64,000 nucleotides of DNA from Caenorhabditis elegans (GCF_000002985.6 NC_003280.10:5080501-5144500); one strand, 5' to 3'; shown: positions 22,088-39,742, counted from the first letter of the stretch. Translations and numbers: made by a program. The notes: generated by a model from the letters alone, not told the origin.

Positions 22088-23963
22088 TTGCTTTACTATT
22101 TTTTATTTATTTTTATTTATTTTCTTAAGTTATTTTCCAACTATTTCCTCAACAATAAATTATTTGAAAGTAATTCTAATTCACACTCGAAAATCACAGT
22201 GTATCAATAATCATCAAACAAAGCCTCCTCACAGTTGTCTGACCTTTCGCTCCTCTCAACCGAAATTTGTTAACAAGAGACAAAGATAAAGAGAGATGCA
22301 TAGTGGGAGAGTTGATACGTAGAAATTTTTGCGCAAAAATTGACAAAGAAAAGATCAAGAGTAGTTCATGTCTACACACTTTTTCCTTGGTTTAATATTT
22401 TAAACTTTCAATCACTTTGTTTTAAAAATATTTAGAAACAGACTTGCACAATTTTGTAACAGGTGTTTCAAATAATTAACAAGATAACTACTTAATTAAA
22501 AAAAAACACGAAAGAATTTGAATTAGATTGAGAAATTTTAATGTGAAAGAGGAATAGCCGAACATTAAATAAAAGACTATATTATTATTAAAGACAATAA
22601 CTTTTGCCTTCAAGTTGTTGAAAATTTCCCAGAAAGAATACTGTAACTTAACAAAGAAGACGTAGGTTTAGGACAGAAAAGTAATTTTCATAGCTCTCAA
22701 ATAATTAACACATTTTTCCTTTTTAATTCCTAAAATCTTTTTAATGCTAAAAAATCTCCAACTTTTATGATCGGTTTGAATAAATGAGTCACAGTGTAAA
22801 TCATCCGAAATCTACATCTTCATCATCGCCTACCATTCATTCATTTTCCAACAGTAAGATAGAAGAGATAGAGGAAAAAGATAGAAGATGATAGAAAAAA
22901 TGGTAAAAGACAGAAAAAAAAAACGAAAAACTTGATTGAAAGAAGACGTCTTCTTGATTTCTTCAGACAGTCTCTTTCATTTCTAACACTCTCTTCATCA
23001 CTTCCTATCTCTCTTTTTCTTCCTCTATTTTTTTCACTGATCTTATCGATTTCCTTCGCTAATTGTGGATAAATATTATTCTTTCCTGAATATCTAAGAT
23101 TTTTCGATTCAGTTTTTCGTGAGAGCTAAAATTTTGAAACTTTTTAAAACTATCAGTTATACAGTTACTTTTTGAAGGAATTTGAAAATCAGAATACGGA
23201 TTGAAAAAAGTTGTTTTTCAAATTCTTGAAACGTCTGAAAAATCTTATTTCGAGTTGATTTTAATTTATCTTGCTAAAAATCAAAAAACCGCACATAAAA
23301 CACACTTCAAGTTGACTGATAATTCACTTTTCATAATTGTCACCTACAAATTCCTTTGACCCATTTAATAATCGTCTTTAAAATTTTTAATCAGTGCAAT
23401 GACATCATTTTTTGTCATCTGAAAAGTTTAAGCAAAAAAATGAAGATGAAGTACTTCCACTGAAATTGAAATAAGCTAACTCCAGTATAATATAAATTTT
23501 ATTCAGTTTTTTTATTTGAAGCTGAACAATTTTTCAATTATTTTTTCTCAGTTTTAATTTGCCTACTTCTGTGTATATTTTAAAAACCACATCACAAAAT
23601 ATGTTTTTTTTTTTCAGAAAAAAAACAGGACATCCTCCTGCTTCCCTCCACCCCCAACTCTCGTTTTTTCTCAATCTGATAACGTGAGAGAGAGAGGAGC
23701 CGAAAGGGAAAAAATGGTGATAAGACGTACTGTTGAAGCTTTATCGTCATCAACCCGTCATTTCTGAAAACGTATGCACCTTTTTTCCTATTTTCGACGT
23801 GCTTTGTGCGAATTAGCACGAAACATTCTTGAAATTTTCATATCAAAAACAAATATTTGATAACCTTGTAATTGACATGCCACACCTTTTTTCTGTTCAT
23901 ATAAAACTAAGGATTAGAGGGTACAAAATATAATTTTAAACTTCTTTTTTTTTCAAAATTAAA
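22088..23963. other. Spacer upstream of the MAP kinase gene
   Basis: About 1.9 kb, A/T-rich, with long pyrimidine and purine runs near 22860-23040 and 23640-23700 (CTCTCGTTTTTTCTC and GAGAGAGAGAGG). No exon was supported. It probably contains the kinase promoter. Confidence 0.45.
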
Positions 23964-26492
<2,529 letters not shown>

Positions 26493-27009
26493 TTAACTTT
26501 TGTGTAAATGTAATGTTATTCTAACAAAATAAAGTTAACCTCTACATGTTCCTCAGTTCTTTCGAAAAACTGTGTCTGTCGTCATAATAACATTTTTTAA
26601 ATTTATAAAAATAACAAAAAATAAAGAAATGCGAAAAACAGTCGCGAACAAGCAATATTCATTAGCCGGAAGGCCTGTTCAAGTCGAACTTTCAAACAAA
26701 AACACTTGAACTGTACGCAGGCCTGTCATCAGGCAGTAGATAAATGACATAACTATCCCAACCATTTGCGCTGAAAAAGTAAATCAGCCTTTTAATATTT
26801 GTTGCAAAATTGAAAAAAAATCATTAAAAAATTCAGAAAAATTATATAAATTTTCAATGGCATAAACTTCAGCTGCTCCTCAGCCTTCGAAGAGTCAAGC
26901 AATACATTGTTAGAAATATGTCTCCATTCTCACGTTCTAACATACATTTCTAGGCAAAAGAATTTCAAAATTGTCGTTAATTTTTGAAATATTTGTTGAA
27001 TTTGGAAAT
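26493..27009. other. Spacer between kinase and downstream unknown gene
   Basis: Contains the kinase poly(A) signal, and an interrupted inverted motif GGAAGGCCTGTTCAAG / CTTGAACTGTACGCAGGCCTG at 26668-26725. No exon was seen. Confidence 0.45.
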
Positions 27010-28309
27010 ATGCTGCATCAGCTGTACGCTTCCGCTATGCTTCTTCCCATTTCTGTTACCTTATCTGTTGTGATGTTTCTATTATTTCAAACAAAAGAAC
27101 ACGTTTTTTTTTCAGAAAAACACCCCCTCCATACCTTGACGATAAATCTAACCAAACGTTCGAACCGGATAAAGAAGGAAAAATGGGGCCAAGAGAGGAT
27201 CCAACTGACTATTTGGGAGTGATACGACAATTTCAGAAAAGTTAGCATTTTGAGATGTTCGAAACATTTTTTAAATTATAACTTTTAGCCAGAGAGCAGA
27301 AGGATGATGATATATCAGATTCCGATGAGACACCAACTAGTCTTTCGTCGGCTGAAACAATTGATACAGTTCGAGAAGTTGAACTACATCGAAAATGTTC
27401 TGAGGAGAATTACTCATCGGATAGTGGAATGGAACCATCAACAAGTAATGCGAATTTGATTGTTCAGGAAATTTTTAAAAATGGAATTAATTGGCCATTG
27501 GATGTTACAAGTATTTCTAGTGCTCCACCTATGTAAGTTTTTGTTTTCTACTGAAAAAAACTGTAAATTTTTCAAAATGAGTATCCTTATACACTTGCTC
27601 CCAAGCAAGGCTCGACATTTTTATTTAAAAAAATATTTTTAAAGTCTAATGGAAATTTGGGAAATCTCTTGGAAAGTCAAAAAGATTCTGAATCTTAGGT
27701 TTCTTAGGTTTCGCGCATTATTTTGTGAGCCCATTTTTCAAGTAACTGGTCCAATTGAAATCAAAACATTTGGTTCACAAAATGATGTGTAAAATCTATA
27801 AAATTATATTGTTTTTTATTTTTAAAATTTGAAAGTTTCTTGAAATTTCAGACTGAATTTAATTTGAAGTTGATGTTTCAGAAAAATTTAATCGAAAACG
27901 AAATGTTTCTTTTGGAACAGCTTGACACAATTAAAAACTATTAGGATCTTTGTTAAAGAAGCTTTGAGAAGCTTGGATATAATAAATTCAATATTAAATC
28001 TAAAAACTAAAACCAAAATTGTTTAGGTTATCTGGCGGCATCCCTCCTTCAAAAAAATCGAAAAATCATCTGGATCGAAGAAACATCGACCGAATACGAG
28101 AAGGATACAGTGAGAAACGACGATTTATTCCGAAAATTCGAGACAAGCGAGCTAGTGTTAGATTTTACATTTTCTTCTGTTGGCCCCAAACAGTAAATTT
28201 TCAGAGTGATAGTTCATCAAAACTTGATGACAAAGATCGAATAGTGAGATTGCGAAAGTCTCGACAGGAGTTAAGGAAAACCAGTAAAGATGATGACCGT
28301 GGAGTGTGA
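27010..28309 (+). CDS. Unknown acidic/basic protein, five exons (205 aa)
   Basis: Exons 27010-27023, 27116-27240, 27289-27532, 28027-28156 and 28205-28309 keep one frame, with introns of 48 bp at two places. The N-terminus is hydrophilic (KTPPPYLDDKSNQTFEPDK). A Ser/Glu-rich middle has DDDISDSDETPTSLSSAET and an amphipathic SNANLIVQEIFKNG. The tail is basic and probably helical (NIDRIREGYSEKRRFIPKIR, then LRKSRQELRKTSKDD). No signal peptide, membrane segment or known domain. Possibly a regulatory or scaffold protein; I cannot name it. The short first exon is the least certain part. Confidence 0.65.
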
Positions 28310-29528
28310 CAATGACAATTTATCTAGTATGTAATATTTTAATTCTTCTACTAATTCTTTTGATGATCAGTGATGAAATATGATAAACGGGTTATTTTTT
28401 GTTTGACTGATGGTTGCAGGGGTTCTGAATAAACAACTAGGAAAATATATGGAATTAAATAATGGAAAGGAATAATGCGCAAATTAAAAAAAAATCTCTC
28501 CCTTATGAATTTCCTCCTCAAAATACTGCAGATTTTTCCTAAACCGTTCCAAATTAACTTAAAAATTGTATTTTATTAAATAATTGTATTTTATTGCCGG
28601 CGACAAAATTTAAAAAAAAACTGAGGAATATGAATGGTTTTATTTAAAAAAATTTTTTTTCGAGGTCTGCAACAGGGCTGTGCGACAACCGGCAACCGAG
28701 TTTCATATTTAAACATAAAAATTTTTCAAATTTTAATTTCTAAATTAAATCAATCTGAATTAAAAATATGAATATGAATTCAATCTGAAATTGTGGTTAT
28801 TTGTTGCTTCTGGAACTTTTTTGGACAGCATCATTTTTAAAGAAAAACCGAAACCCTTATTGCCCAACTCGATCGAAAACATTTTCAGGTTAAACAAATT
28901 TCCAAAAAGCTTCCAGAGCTCTACACCCAATTATAAAAGGTCTGAAGGACTTCATTTCAATTTCGTTTTTTTTTGAGAATACAAATTTCCAACTGGAGAC
29001 CTTGACAAACAGAGAAAGAACGTCGGCACTAAAATATTTTCAGAAAAGTTTATGGGAAGAGCACAATATGCAATATTATATTTGTTTGTGATTCATTACA
29101 TAACTGATCTGTCAATAGCATAAAAATAATAAACTCCTTCTCCTTTCTTTGTTGAGCAGCCACTTCAATTCTTAAACTGTAAATATTGAACGAAATATTA
29201 TCAATTCTTCAACTGTGAATCTGTTTTTCTTAAATCTGATAAATATACATCTGTTACATTAAACATAAAGGAAGTTTTGATAAGAAACCATGTGCTGAGA
29301 TGAAATTTTTATGATTTCTCGAATGCTTATGGACTGCAGAGGACGATGACTTGAATCATAGGCGGAATCATTCTTTAAAAAATTCTTCACCGGAAAACAT
29401 TTGATAACATCACCAAAAGTACGCAGTGTCTGTCTCTCTTATCAGGACACGCCTCAATTTCCATAATAAAACCCACGGAGTTCTGACATAAACAAGCTGA
29501 CAAGAAAGGTCAGAGAAGAAAAAAACAA
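28310..29528. other. Spacer upstream of the second kinase
   Basis: About 1.2 kb, A/T-rich. I see no exon, RNA gene or obvious repeat. The last ~200 bases probably include the kinase promoter. Confidence 0.4.
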
Positions 29529-31732
<2,204 letters not shown>

Positions 31733-32278
31733 ATTGTGGAAAAAAAAACTTTCAATTTCAACTTCTCAAAAATAAATCGTATTGCGATAAAAAACTATCA
31801 AGATTTTGAATTGTATAATACAAGTTTTTTCTACAGAGGTAGAAAATTTGGAACAGCGGTTCATGTTGCTGGCTTAAAATTCAATTCATCCTGTGATGAA
31901 AATGATGTTTAAAAATGAAAATTCCCTTAAGATCAGTTAACTTCACGGACGGGTTCGAAATTGCAGGTTTTTTTGGGATTTAAGCCCTAATTCAGATCAA
32001 CAAGTTTCCGAAAATTTTGAAGCTCCAACTAATTCAAATTAGCTAATTTCATTGAAATATGCAAGGTCTATCGAGGAAAACAGACAATAAGAATATTTAA
32101 TTAAAAAAAAAAACATCAGAAAATAATATTTAGTATTTTACTTTGCAATAACCTTTTGATGCGGTTTACACGTGAATCTAAAACATGAAAAATAATCAAT
32201 AAATATTGAAACAGAACGGAAAAAGACAATTTCAATCATTACTTAACTACTTGGCAATTCAAGATTGACGATATTCCA
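31733..32278. other. Spacer before the histidine phosphatase gene
   Basis: About 550 A/T-rich bases with AATAAA-type sequences after the kinase stop. No gene was recognised. Confidence 0.45.
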
Positions 32279-33626
32279 ATGGGTCGTTGTGAACAAGACA
32301 GTGAGTTTTTTATTCGTTATTATTTTGGTGAATAAAATTTCAATTTTCAGAGAAAAATGCAGAGGACAATTCTGAAGTCGGATCATACAATTGTCCATCA
32401 AACCGGGATCACCGGGATTCATCGCGCCGAGCCCAGTAAGTTCTGAGACTCGAATGGCCGGCATAACTACTGCTAGCCTACCGAAATAAGGGAAATTTAA
32501 CAAAGCTGTTTTATGCAACATGCCCTTAATTTATTGGCAAAGAATGTTCAATATATCGATGAATTTTCAGTCACCCAAACGAGATCTACGTGTCACCGAC
32601 AGTCATGATGGTTATGCGTCATTCGGAGCGAGTCGATGACTGCTGTCCAGGATGGATTGAAAAGTGCAACAAAGAGGGAAAATACGAGCCATTCGATCTG
32701 AACATGCCAACACGCCTTCCAATTCAACGTCCACTCAAGGATTACACTCGTGACACTTGTATCACTAGAAGTGGGGCTGTTCTTGCTCAAATGATTGGTA
32801 GAGGTCTTCTGATGACTGACAACACACCAGGTGAGCTCACACACATTTGGCATAATGCCACACTAAGCCCAGTGGATTCATCGCAATCGAGCTTCTGTCA
32901 CAATACGCGCGTCACGAGGTGTGCGATTCTTTCGACGCCCAAAATGCTAATTCTGCAATGTTCCGAATGAATCAAACACAAATTAAATACATTTATCAGA
33001 TGATAATCAACTGAACCTTTTTTTCAGATGTAATCTACTGCTCCCCATCACTTCGTTGCATTCAAACTGCCACTTGGGTCCGTGAAATGTCGGGAAGTAA
33101 AGCATTGCTTCGTGTTGAACCTGGACTTTTCGAGAACTTCCATTATCCACACGGAGTTCCACGATTCATCAGCCAACTTCAACGACACGTGTTCCCAGTG
33201 GACAAGACGTTCCGCCCGTTCCTTTCTTTGGAGACAGTCGTTGGAAAACAAGAGACAAATGACGAGTATAATGCAAGGATCCAATTGATTTTGAATGCAA
33301 TTGCGGATCAATCGGAAGTTTCAACTGTCGAGAAAGAACTGAAAGTTCTCGTGGTGGCTCACGCTTCTACAGTTGATATGGCTGTTGGATTGCTCAGAGA
33401 AGTGCCGAGAAAAATTAGAGAAGAGGAATTGGATAATATTGCAATTCCTGTCCCATACTGCTCTCTCGCATATCTCAAAAAGGTACGTGACGGATGAAAA
33501 GCTTCTAGGATAAAGTTATAATTTTAGAAATGCAACTACTGGGTTCCAGCGGCTCATCAAGTTCCATCGGTGACCTACGAGTTCTTAACTACCAAGTACA
33601 ATCACTACTTTGTCCATAGAACTTGA
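32279..33626 (+). CDS. Histidine phosphatase (phosphoglycerate mutase-like, UBASH3-like)
   Basis: Exons 32279-32300, 32351-32435, 32571-32830, 33028-33482 and 33528-33626, 306 residues, in phase throughout. The catalytic motif is MRHSERVDD (an RHG-type motif with Ser for Gly). Further blocks are TRSGAVLAQ, IYCSPSLRCIQTA, EPGLFENFHYPHGVP, and VVAHASTVD, which carries the second catalytic His. The ERVDD and YCSPSLRC blocks resemble the C-terminal phosphatase domain of UBASH3/STS proteins rather than glycolytic mutases. The protein is soluble, with no signal peptide. Known: worms have an expanded set of such genes. The substrate cannot be inferred. AATAAAG follows the stop by about ten bases. 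Confidence 0.82.
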
Positions 33627-34086
33627 ATACTTATAATAAAGACTTTGGCATACAGATTTCTATTTACAATTTTACGAAAATATTGTAGTTATAATCTTAA
33701 ATAGTGATAAAGTGACAGTTAAACAACATTGGTTTTTTTCCAAGATCTCGCGACTATTAATGCTATAAGAGTCGTCCCAGCTTTGGGGAAGTTGGAAACG
33801 AGGATGCGAAGGACAATATATAAAATAGGACAGGTTTTTGTTGGACAGGTTGGACAGGTTGTGTACATGTTTTTATTTAAATTATTGACCGTTTGGGATT
33901 GGGCTACAAAAATTACCAAGGTAGCAGAATTATATTAGTTAAGTGAGAGAATTGCTGGAATACTTTGCAAGAACTGCTAAACATGCCAATGAAAATTATG
34001 AAATGTTTATTGTAAAATTGTAAAGTTCATGAAATATCGTTATCTACTTTTTACAAACGAAGGCAGTTCCATCTTCCTTCCTCCCT
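33627..34086. other. Spacer with short GGACAGGTT repeats
   Basis: About 460 bases between convergent genes. GGACAGGTT occurs three times at 33829-33860. No gene was recognised. Confidence 0.45.
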
Positions 34087-34374
34087 TCATCTCGTATCCG
34101 GAATCTCTAGCAATTTTTGAATCTGAAAATAGACTGATAAATGATAAGTTTTAAGGGTTATGACAATAGTTGCCACCTGAAGACATACAGTGACATTCAA
34201 ACTCTGCCTAAAATTTCTTCTCAAAAAAGGAAGTTCTCTCAAACATTCTGGAACTACAACTGCTTCTATCAAATTCTCAGGACCTGATACGAGAAAATTC
34301 TGATTCTTAGTCAAATTGTTAAACGAAAAATCACGAGTTCTTTGATACTGAAACACTTGGTGTCTTTGCAACAT
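34087..34374 (-). CDS. Small two-exon gene, unknown (77 aa)
   Basis: Exons 34374-34177 and 34122-34087 join in frame across a 54-bp intron (GTGGCA...ATTTTCAG). The product runs from MLQRHQVFQYQRTR through VSGPENLIEAVVVPECLREL and ends QKLLEIPDTR. No signal peptide, membrane helix or known domain. The start has an in-frame stop upstream. A second possible start uses the GTGTTTCAG acceptor within the ORF. A well-formed intron and clean frame are the only support. Confidence 0.42.
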   Translation of the reverse strand: MLQRHQVFQYQRTRDFSFNNLTKNQNFLVSGPENLIEAVVVPECLRELPFLRRNFRQSLNVTVCLQVATIVITLKTYHLSVYFQIQKLLEIPDTR

Positions 34375-34601
34375 ATGATCTCATACTGAGGGATTGAGAT
34401 CCCTGGAAGACCATATATTCTTTCAATTTTAAAAACCAACAGGCAATGAACGAACAAAGCTTTATTCAGCGAGCAACTTTCGATAAGAGATAGAAGTTCT
34501 CGGCAAATCGCTCCAACTTTACTTAATCTTAAGAGTATAAAAAACAGAAACACAAAGCTGCTAGAAAAACTTTATTGTATAAAAGCTCAGTTCACAGATT
34601 C

Positions 34602-34990
34602 CTATGGGTTGTACTCAATTGGGAGGTTCTTGCGACGAACCATACCGTCTCCTTGGAACCATTCCCGACGGAACTGCTTGGCAGCGCCATCAGGGGTGTT
34701 GGTCCACTCAACAGTAATACGGTCGTTGTTTGTGTCTTCTTGTCCGAAGGCGAAGGCATCGCAGGAAACGGCCAGAAGAACAGCTTCCTTTGGGTCGAGG
34801 ACTCCACATGGTGGATCAACTCCAAGTCTCTTCATATTGGTGGTCTTGATACCGTATCCAATACGGCGAGCCGAGGAGTTAATCACCTTGATGTGATACG
34901 TGTGCTTGTATACTGATCATATGGTGCATTGAAGACGATCTTCGTATCCGGCTGGGTCTGGATGTCTCCTGGTGGGACGGATTGGGCCAT
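34602..34990 (-). pseudogene. msp-74: Major sperm protein gene with a 5-base frameshift
   Basis: Reading from ATG at 34990, the first 27 codons match the conserved MSP N-terminus ([14 protein letters not shown], then [10 protein letters not shown]). Five extra bases (TATAC) then break the frame, giving a stop about 14 codons later. Frame resumes at [10 protein letters not shown]-equivalent sequence, and the last ~95 residues to NLPIEYNP are intact and match the near-invariant family. MSP is the abundant cytoskeletal and signalling protein of nematode sperm. These genes normally have no introns, and no splice site could remove the insertion. The promoter has GATA sites and a TATA box, so loss is probably recent. 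A truncated product from the internal MINSSARR start is possible. Symbol from remembered synteny. Confidence 0.75.
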
Positions 34991-35040
34991 GGCGATTTCT
35001 CGATGGAGTTAATGTAAACTCTATGAAGAATTTATGAATT

Positions 35041-35070
35041 CTATCAACTTATATAATGAAGCTTTTATCA
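35041..35070 (-). promoter_or_regulatory. MSP-type promoter: two GATA sites and TATA-like element
   Basis: On the minus strand TGATAA (35070-35065) and TGATAG (35046-35041) flank TTATATAAG, 50-80 bases before the MSP ATG. This is the arrangement described for sperm-specific MSP promoters. Confidence 0.55.
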
Positions 35071-35532
35071 GCCACGTAGATCTTTAACCTTTGGTTCGGC
35101 GTTTTTATTTAATTGATTATTTATTTTTGATATTTGACAAAAACATTTAAACATGAACACGTTTTTTCTGAAATTAAATTCGGGTTATTTTTGGAATGAT
35201 TCAGAAGTTTGGTAATTCGCTCTAATAATTATCGATTTTCAAATAAATTATATTAATCCTTGTACGTGTTCACTTGCAAAATGAAAATAGCACGAGACAA
35301 TTTCCCACTGAAAACACATACTGTCCAACATTGTCTTCATTTCCCTCCTCCCCCCCTCTCTAGCTCTCCATTTCACACGAAATTAGTTGAAATCAAGATG
35401 GAGTTGGATGGGTCAAAAGAAGACATTCCATGACATACAATCATCTACATACAAACATCTTCTTACTCTCTATTTTATTGCTCTCTCACATCAATCATAA
35501 AATGTAAATTTGCATTCCCACTCAATTATCAA
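35071..35532. other. Spacer between MSP and 7TM receptor genes
   Basis: About 460 bases with a C/T-rich tract (CCCTCCTCCCCCCCTCTC near 35342). These genes diverge, so it probably holds both promoters. No coding signal. Confidence 0.45.
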
Positions 35533-37776
35533 ATGAATACAAGCAGAGAACGTGATTTATGTGTCACTCCTAAACTTATTGCAGATCTTCATGATTATGT
35601 ATCTTTTCATCGGTACGTTAATGAAAAAATTATAGTTTTGAAATATACGGTTTCTGCAGAATGAATGTATTCCTCGGAGCCATTTGTTTTGCACTCAATA
35701 TTGTTCTTTTCGCAGTTTTTCTATCGTCGCCAACACTACGGAAAAAACACAGAAACAGGGTAAATTTTAATGTCCAAGTTGCACGAGAAAAGCTATCCAA
35801 TAAAAAGCAAATGAGAATTTCTGAAAGAAAATCTTTTTGGCAGAATTGATAAAAAAATAATTTTAAATCACCGAAAACCGAAAAATCACTTTTCTGTAAA
35901 TCCACAAACAATTAATATATAAGGTGTTAAAGTTAGGCATTCCGAAGGACATCGGGAGCAGTTCCTTCGACGCCAGTTTTCAGACAGTTTTTGAAATTTT
36001 GTTAAAATTATTCAATAAAAATAAACGTTATTTCCAAACTAATCAAATATTGTTCTATATTTATACATCTAATTTTATTTGAAAAGTTGAGTTATCACAA
36101 AGGAATAGGCATTTTTGTAGACATGCCGTAGAGGTTAGCCGTTTAATTTGCCGCCCGTTAAAAAATGAAATTTAATACAGATTTAGAACAAAATCTCAAA
36201 ACTCCAACAATTTTGAAAACAAAATCTTACAAAAAACCTCCAAAAAAGCAAAAAGCGTTGAAACTAGTGATCTGCAAGTGATCTACGACTTCAAGAAAAT
36301 GCAGCTGAAACAAATTCCAGATTTTAATGATTCTTGGTTTGGCTGACACATTCAATACTCTCGCAATTTTGTTTATGGGAAAGAATCGTGTCGAATTGTA
36401 CACAGAAGTCATCCAAACTGAAGAACTTCCTATAAGAACCGCCTGGCAATGTGCTCTGGAACCATGGCTCATTTTGAGAGGAATTGGTAAAGGTTTTTAT
36501 TTTATTTTTGCTTTTTATTTTATCATTCTCCAGGAGACATCTGGCCTCCAGTTGTGCAAATGGTGATTGGAATACAAAGAGCTCTTGCAGTTTTTGCTCC
36601 AATTTGGTTTCATAAAAATGGCAGGAATAGGTTTGAAAATAATGACATAGCAGTGGGAATAAAATTTTTAAGATCAAGTTTTCTGTTTGCATCTACTCTT
36701 GTCATCCTACTTCCGACTTTACTAATTGGCTTTGTGATTGCATATCGAAAAAGGAATGTGAAGGTAATTTTTGTGAAGCTTTTAAAAATTAAATCAAATG
36801 AATTTTATAAATTACTAGAAAACTAAACTTTTTAGTCATATTACGAGATTTAAAATGCTTTCGATAATTTTACTGGAAGTGTTTTTCTGACTATTTTTTA
36901 AATTTTAAAAGTACCTGTTCAAATAATTACAAGAAAACATTAAACTACTTTTGATAATTAGAAGTTCTTTAAATTTCCTCACTTCCAGGTTCTTTATTAT
37001 TGTGGTCGAAAAGCAGCGTTTGGAAATGACTATGCCACATTTATTTACATTTGTAATATATCCGGATATTTATTCAGTTTTCTTATTAATTGTATCACCA
37101 TGATAAAAGCATCATCGACGATAAACAAGTGAGTTATACCTTGTTGCCCAAGTTTGGCACAAAAATATGAATTTGGTTGTGAAGTTGGCAGAGCTAGAGC
37201 AAAGTCTTGGGAATAAGTTCTGAATAAATCTAAAAATAAAATCATTTGATGTTTCGTTTTTTGAGTAATTTGTACAAAATTGCAGATTTTAAATTATTTA
37301 TCATTGATGAAAAATTTGGGATTGAAACATAAAAATTTTTATGTTGCAAAATTAAAGCCTACAAAAACTAATCAATACATTAATTTTAGGCTTGTTCGCC
37401 GACAAATCATAAATGTCCGATACAGTCTAGTAATTTCCTTTATTTCATTTGTTCTTGTCTCAATTCCAAACGCAATATCAATTTTATCAGTTCACTTTGA
37501 AGAGGTACTTTCAACTTTCAAGATTCTGCAATACATCATATTCTTAAGGTTGTCAGCTTCATCTCAAAACCATCCACTTACTTCACTTGCGTCAACTCAG
37601 GCATTAACATCTTTGTCTACTTGTCGCTGAATGCCGAGTTTCGGCATCAGTTTAAGTATTTATTCTGCAACAAGAAACGGGTTGTCACTTATGGAGAAGC
37701 TGAAAAAGCATCGAAAGGATCGAAGACAAGGCATCATGTTGATTTAGTTGTTCATTCTGTTCATTCTTTGGCTTGA
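35533..37776 (+). CDS. Nematode seven-transmembrane receptor (chemoreceptor-like)
   Basis: Seven exons (35533-35612, 35660-35759, 36321-36486, 36534-36763, 36989-37128, 37390-37504, 37549-37776), 352 residues, frame conserved. A short hydrophilic N-terminus is followed by seven hydrophobic segments: LGAICFALNIVLFAVFL (TM1), ILGLADTFNTLAILF (TM2), VVQMVIGIQRALAVFAP with basic follow-up (TM3), a segment near 36690 (TM4), IYICNISGYLFSFLINC (TM5), LVISFISFVLVSIPNAI (TM6) and NSGINIFVYLSLNAEFR (TM7). The cytoplasmic tail is Lys-rich. Known: such receptors are mostly G-protein-coupled chemoreceptors in worms. Subfamily (Srx, Srsx or similar) cannot be fixed from memory, and the ligand is unknown. 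Confidence 0.8.
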
Positions 37777-39692
37777 AATTCAAACATTTTGTGGTGAAAA
37801 TGATTTTTAAAAATAAAAAATTTCTTTAAAAGCAGTTGGAATTACAGACAGCCATTCTGAAATTAAGAGATCTCTGAGAACATTTTCGCAAAAAAATGCA
37901 AAAATTTCTAGAACGATGTTAAAACTGGGAGCTAGGAAGCTAGACACTTACAACGACACAGAATCCATTTTGGATGCTGCAAAAACTTTTCGCCTGATCC
38001 GAGACGTGCTTTTTCTCCAAAAGCTGCATAAAAAAAACCTCCGCCTAAATGATATGTATATAGGCTGGGGTAGGCATGAAGCCCAGCAGGAATTACATTG
38101 GCGGGGAACTGTCTCCTCTCACCTGTTTTTGTGTTTTTCAGATTTTTCTTTACAAAATAAATGTTAAGATTTTTCAAAAAACCGGAACCCGGATGGTTTT
38201 TTTGGATACCCATATTCAAATGTATTCCATTTATTATGTAAAAATGTTTGTTTGCCAGGTTTTTTGATCTCAAAATCTTTGATCAACTCTCAAATTCCCA
38301 TTTCATTTCGGTTGCAATATGGCATCAATTGTTTTTGGTACATTCTAATAGTACACGAAACGGAATTGAATCGAAAAATGACCGAATAATCGAGTTGGTC
38401 TTGCACTTAAACCCAATGAATATTGTATGAATTGTCCCAGTACACATCAAGAGACCTCACTCTCTAATCGAAAACTAGGGGAATGTATACACGGAAGAGT
38501 TGCGTCACGCCTCGCCGAGCTTTTGGAGGTCCTAGAAATCCGAGAATAATTGCCAGTTATTGTCTGTGTGCTCCTGATGGAGAGCAGCAGGAGCAAGAAC
38601 AAAAAAAGAAAGAAAAGAACAAGTTCAAGAGCCTCGTTAGTTCCTCTTTTTGTTTTTGTTTCCATTAAGATTCATCACGAAAAGCTGTCGATGTGGGTGA
38701 TAATGGGTAAAAGTAGGTGATAATGTAGGTGAGAACGAGCAAAAATGTGAAAGCTTTCTTATTTTGCTGCTTCTGACAGAAATCTAGAATCACTTTTACA
38801 AATGGTACTCGGTCACATTTTTAAATTTTTTCCGGAATTTATTCAAAAATCAAGTTTGCGTAAGCTCAAATCAGTCAAAACTAATTGTTTCCGTGCCAAA
38901 TTTTTAAAATTCTGCAATTTTATGTTTAAAAAAATATTTGCACAAAATTGCAACGCCACTAAATTTATTTTCCATAGCAAAGGGCGCCGTCCAATTAACA
39001 AAATTGAAGCAAAAAATGGTTGTTTTCCATTTATTAAACTATTTGGCCACCATTTTCAAAATTGCATAAATTGTAAAAATTATTTTGAAATACAATATAG
39101 AAAAATATTTGATCTAATTGAAAATAACTTTTTCATTTTTTATCCTTTTCCCAAAATGTTTATCTTCCCTCAAATTTGAAATTCCAATTTTCGTTCATCT
39201 ACCACTCATGGAAACTCATGAAAACATCAACCAAATTAATTAACATTTTCGCCCAAAATTTGTTCAACATTTTCCATGTGATGCTGCTAATTGAAATGCA
39301 AAGAAACAAAACGGAGTGATCATCATCATCATCGTCAGCATCAAAAAGTAGAAAAATATGCTCACTGATGAGATATGAACAGTTGCGGTTGATGTGGCTG
39401 GTGGGAGATGAGAAAAGTGGAAAAAAGAGTACATTCATTCTATCCGTTTCAAAAAATGATATCTACTTTTTGTTCAAAACTTCTCAGTCTTTGGTGTTGG
39501 TAGAAAAACGATCAAGTGGAAAAGTGGTAAAAGCGTTTTCATGAAACTTCAATGTAGCGCTCCAGTTTTATTGCTATTACTTGTTGGAGTTTAGACTACT
39601 GAAAAATTGTTAAAATAAACGTACAGTTTTCATTATTTATTGCTCTTGATTTTGAATATTGATGATTGTTAGGAATCCCAGTTATTGCCAAA

Positions 39693-39742
39693 ATTGGCCA
39701 CACCTCTCGAGCATCACTGATTGGTCGGCGGGTGCTCCCGAA
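39693..39742. repeat. Fragment related to the 18.7-kb inverted repeat
   Basis: CTCGAGCATCACTGATTGGTCGGCGGGTGCTCCC shares the ACTGATTGGTCGG core with the right arm at 18745-18760. Only one arm is present. Confidence 0.5.

Noticed and set aside
34592-34916. Frames overlapping the sperm protein gene on both strands
   Set aside because: Antisense or shifted shadows of the strongly biased MSP coding sequence.
38802-39179. 125-codon plus-strand frame rich in Phe and Lys
   Set aside because: Translation of A/T-rich repeats (AAATTTT-type words); no ordered motif, acceptor or donor.
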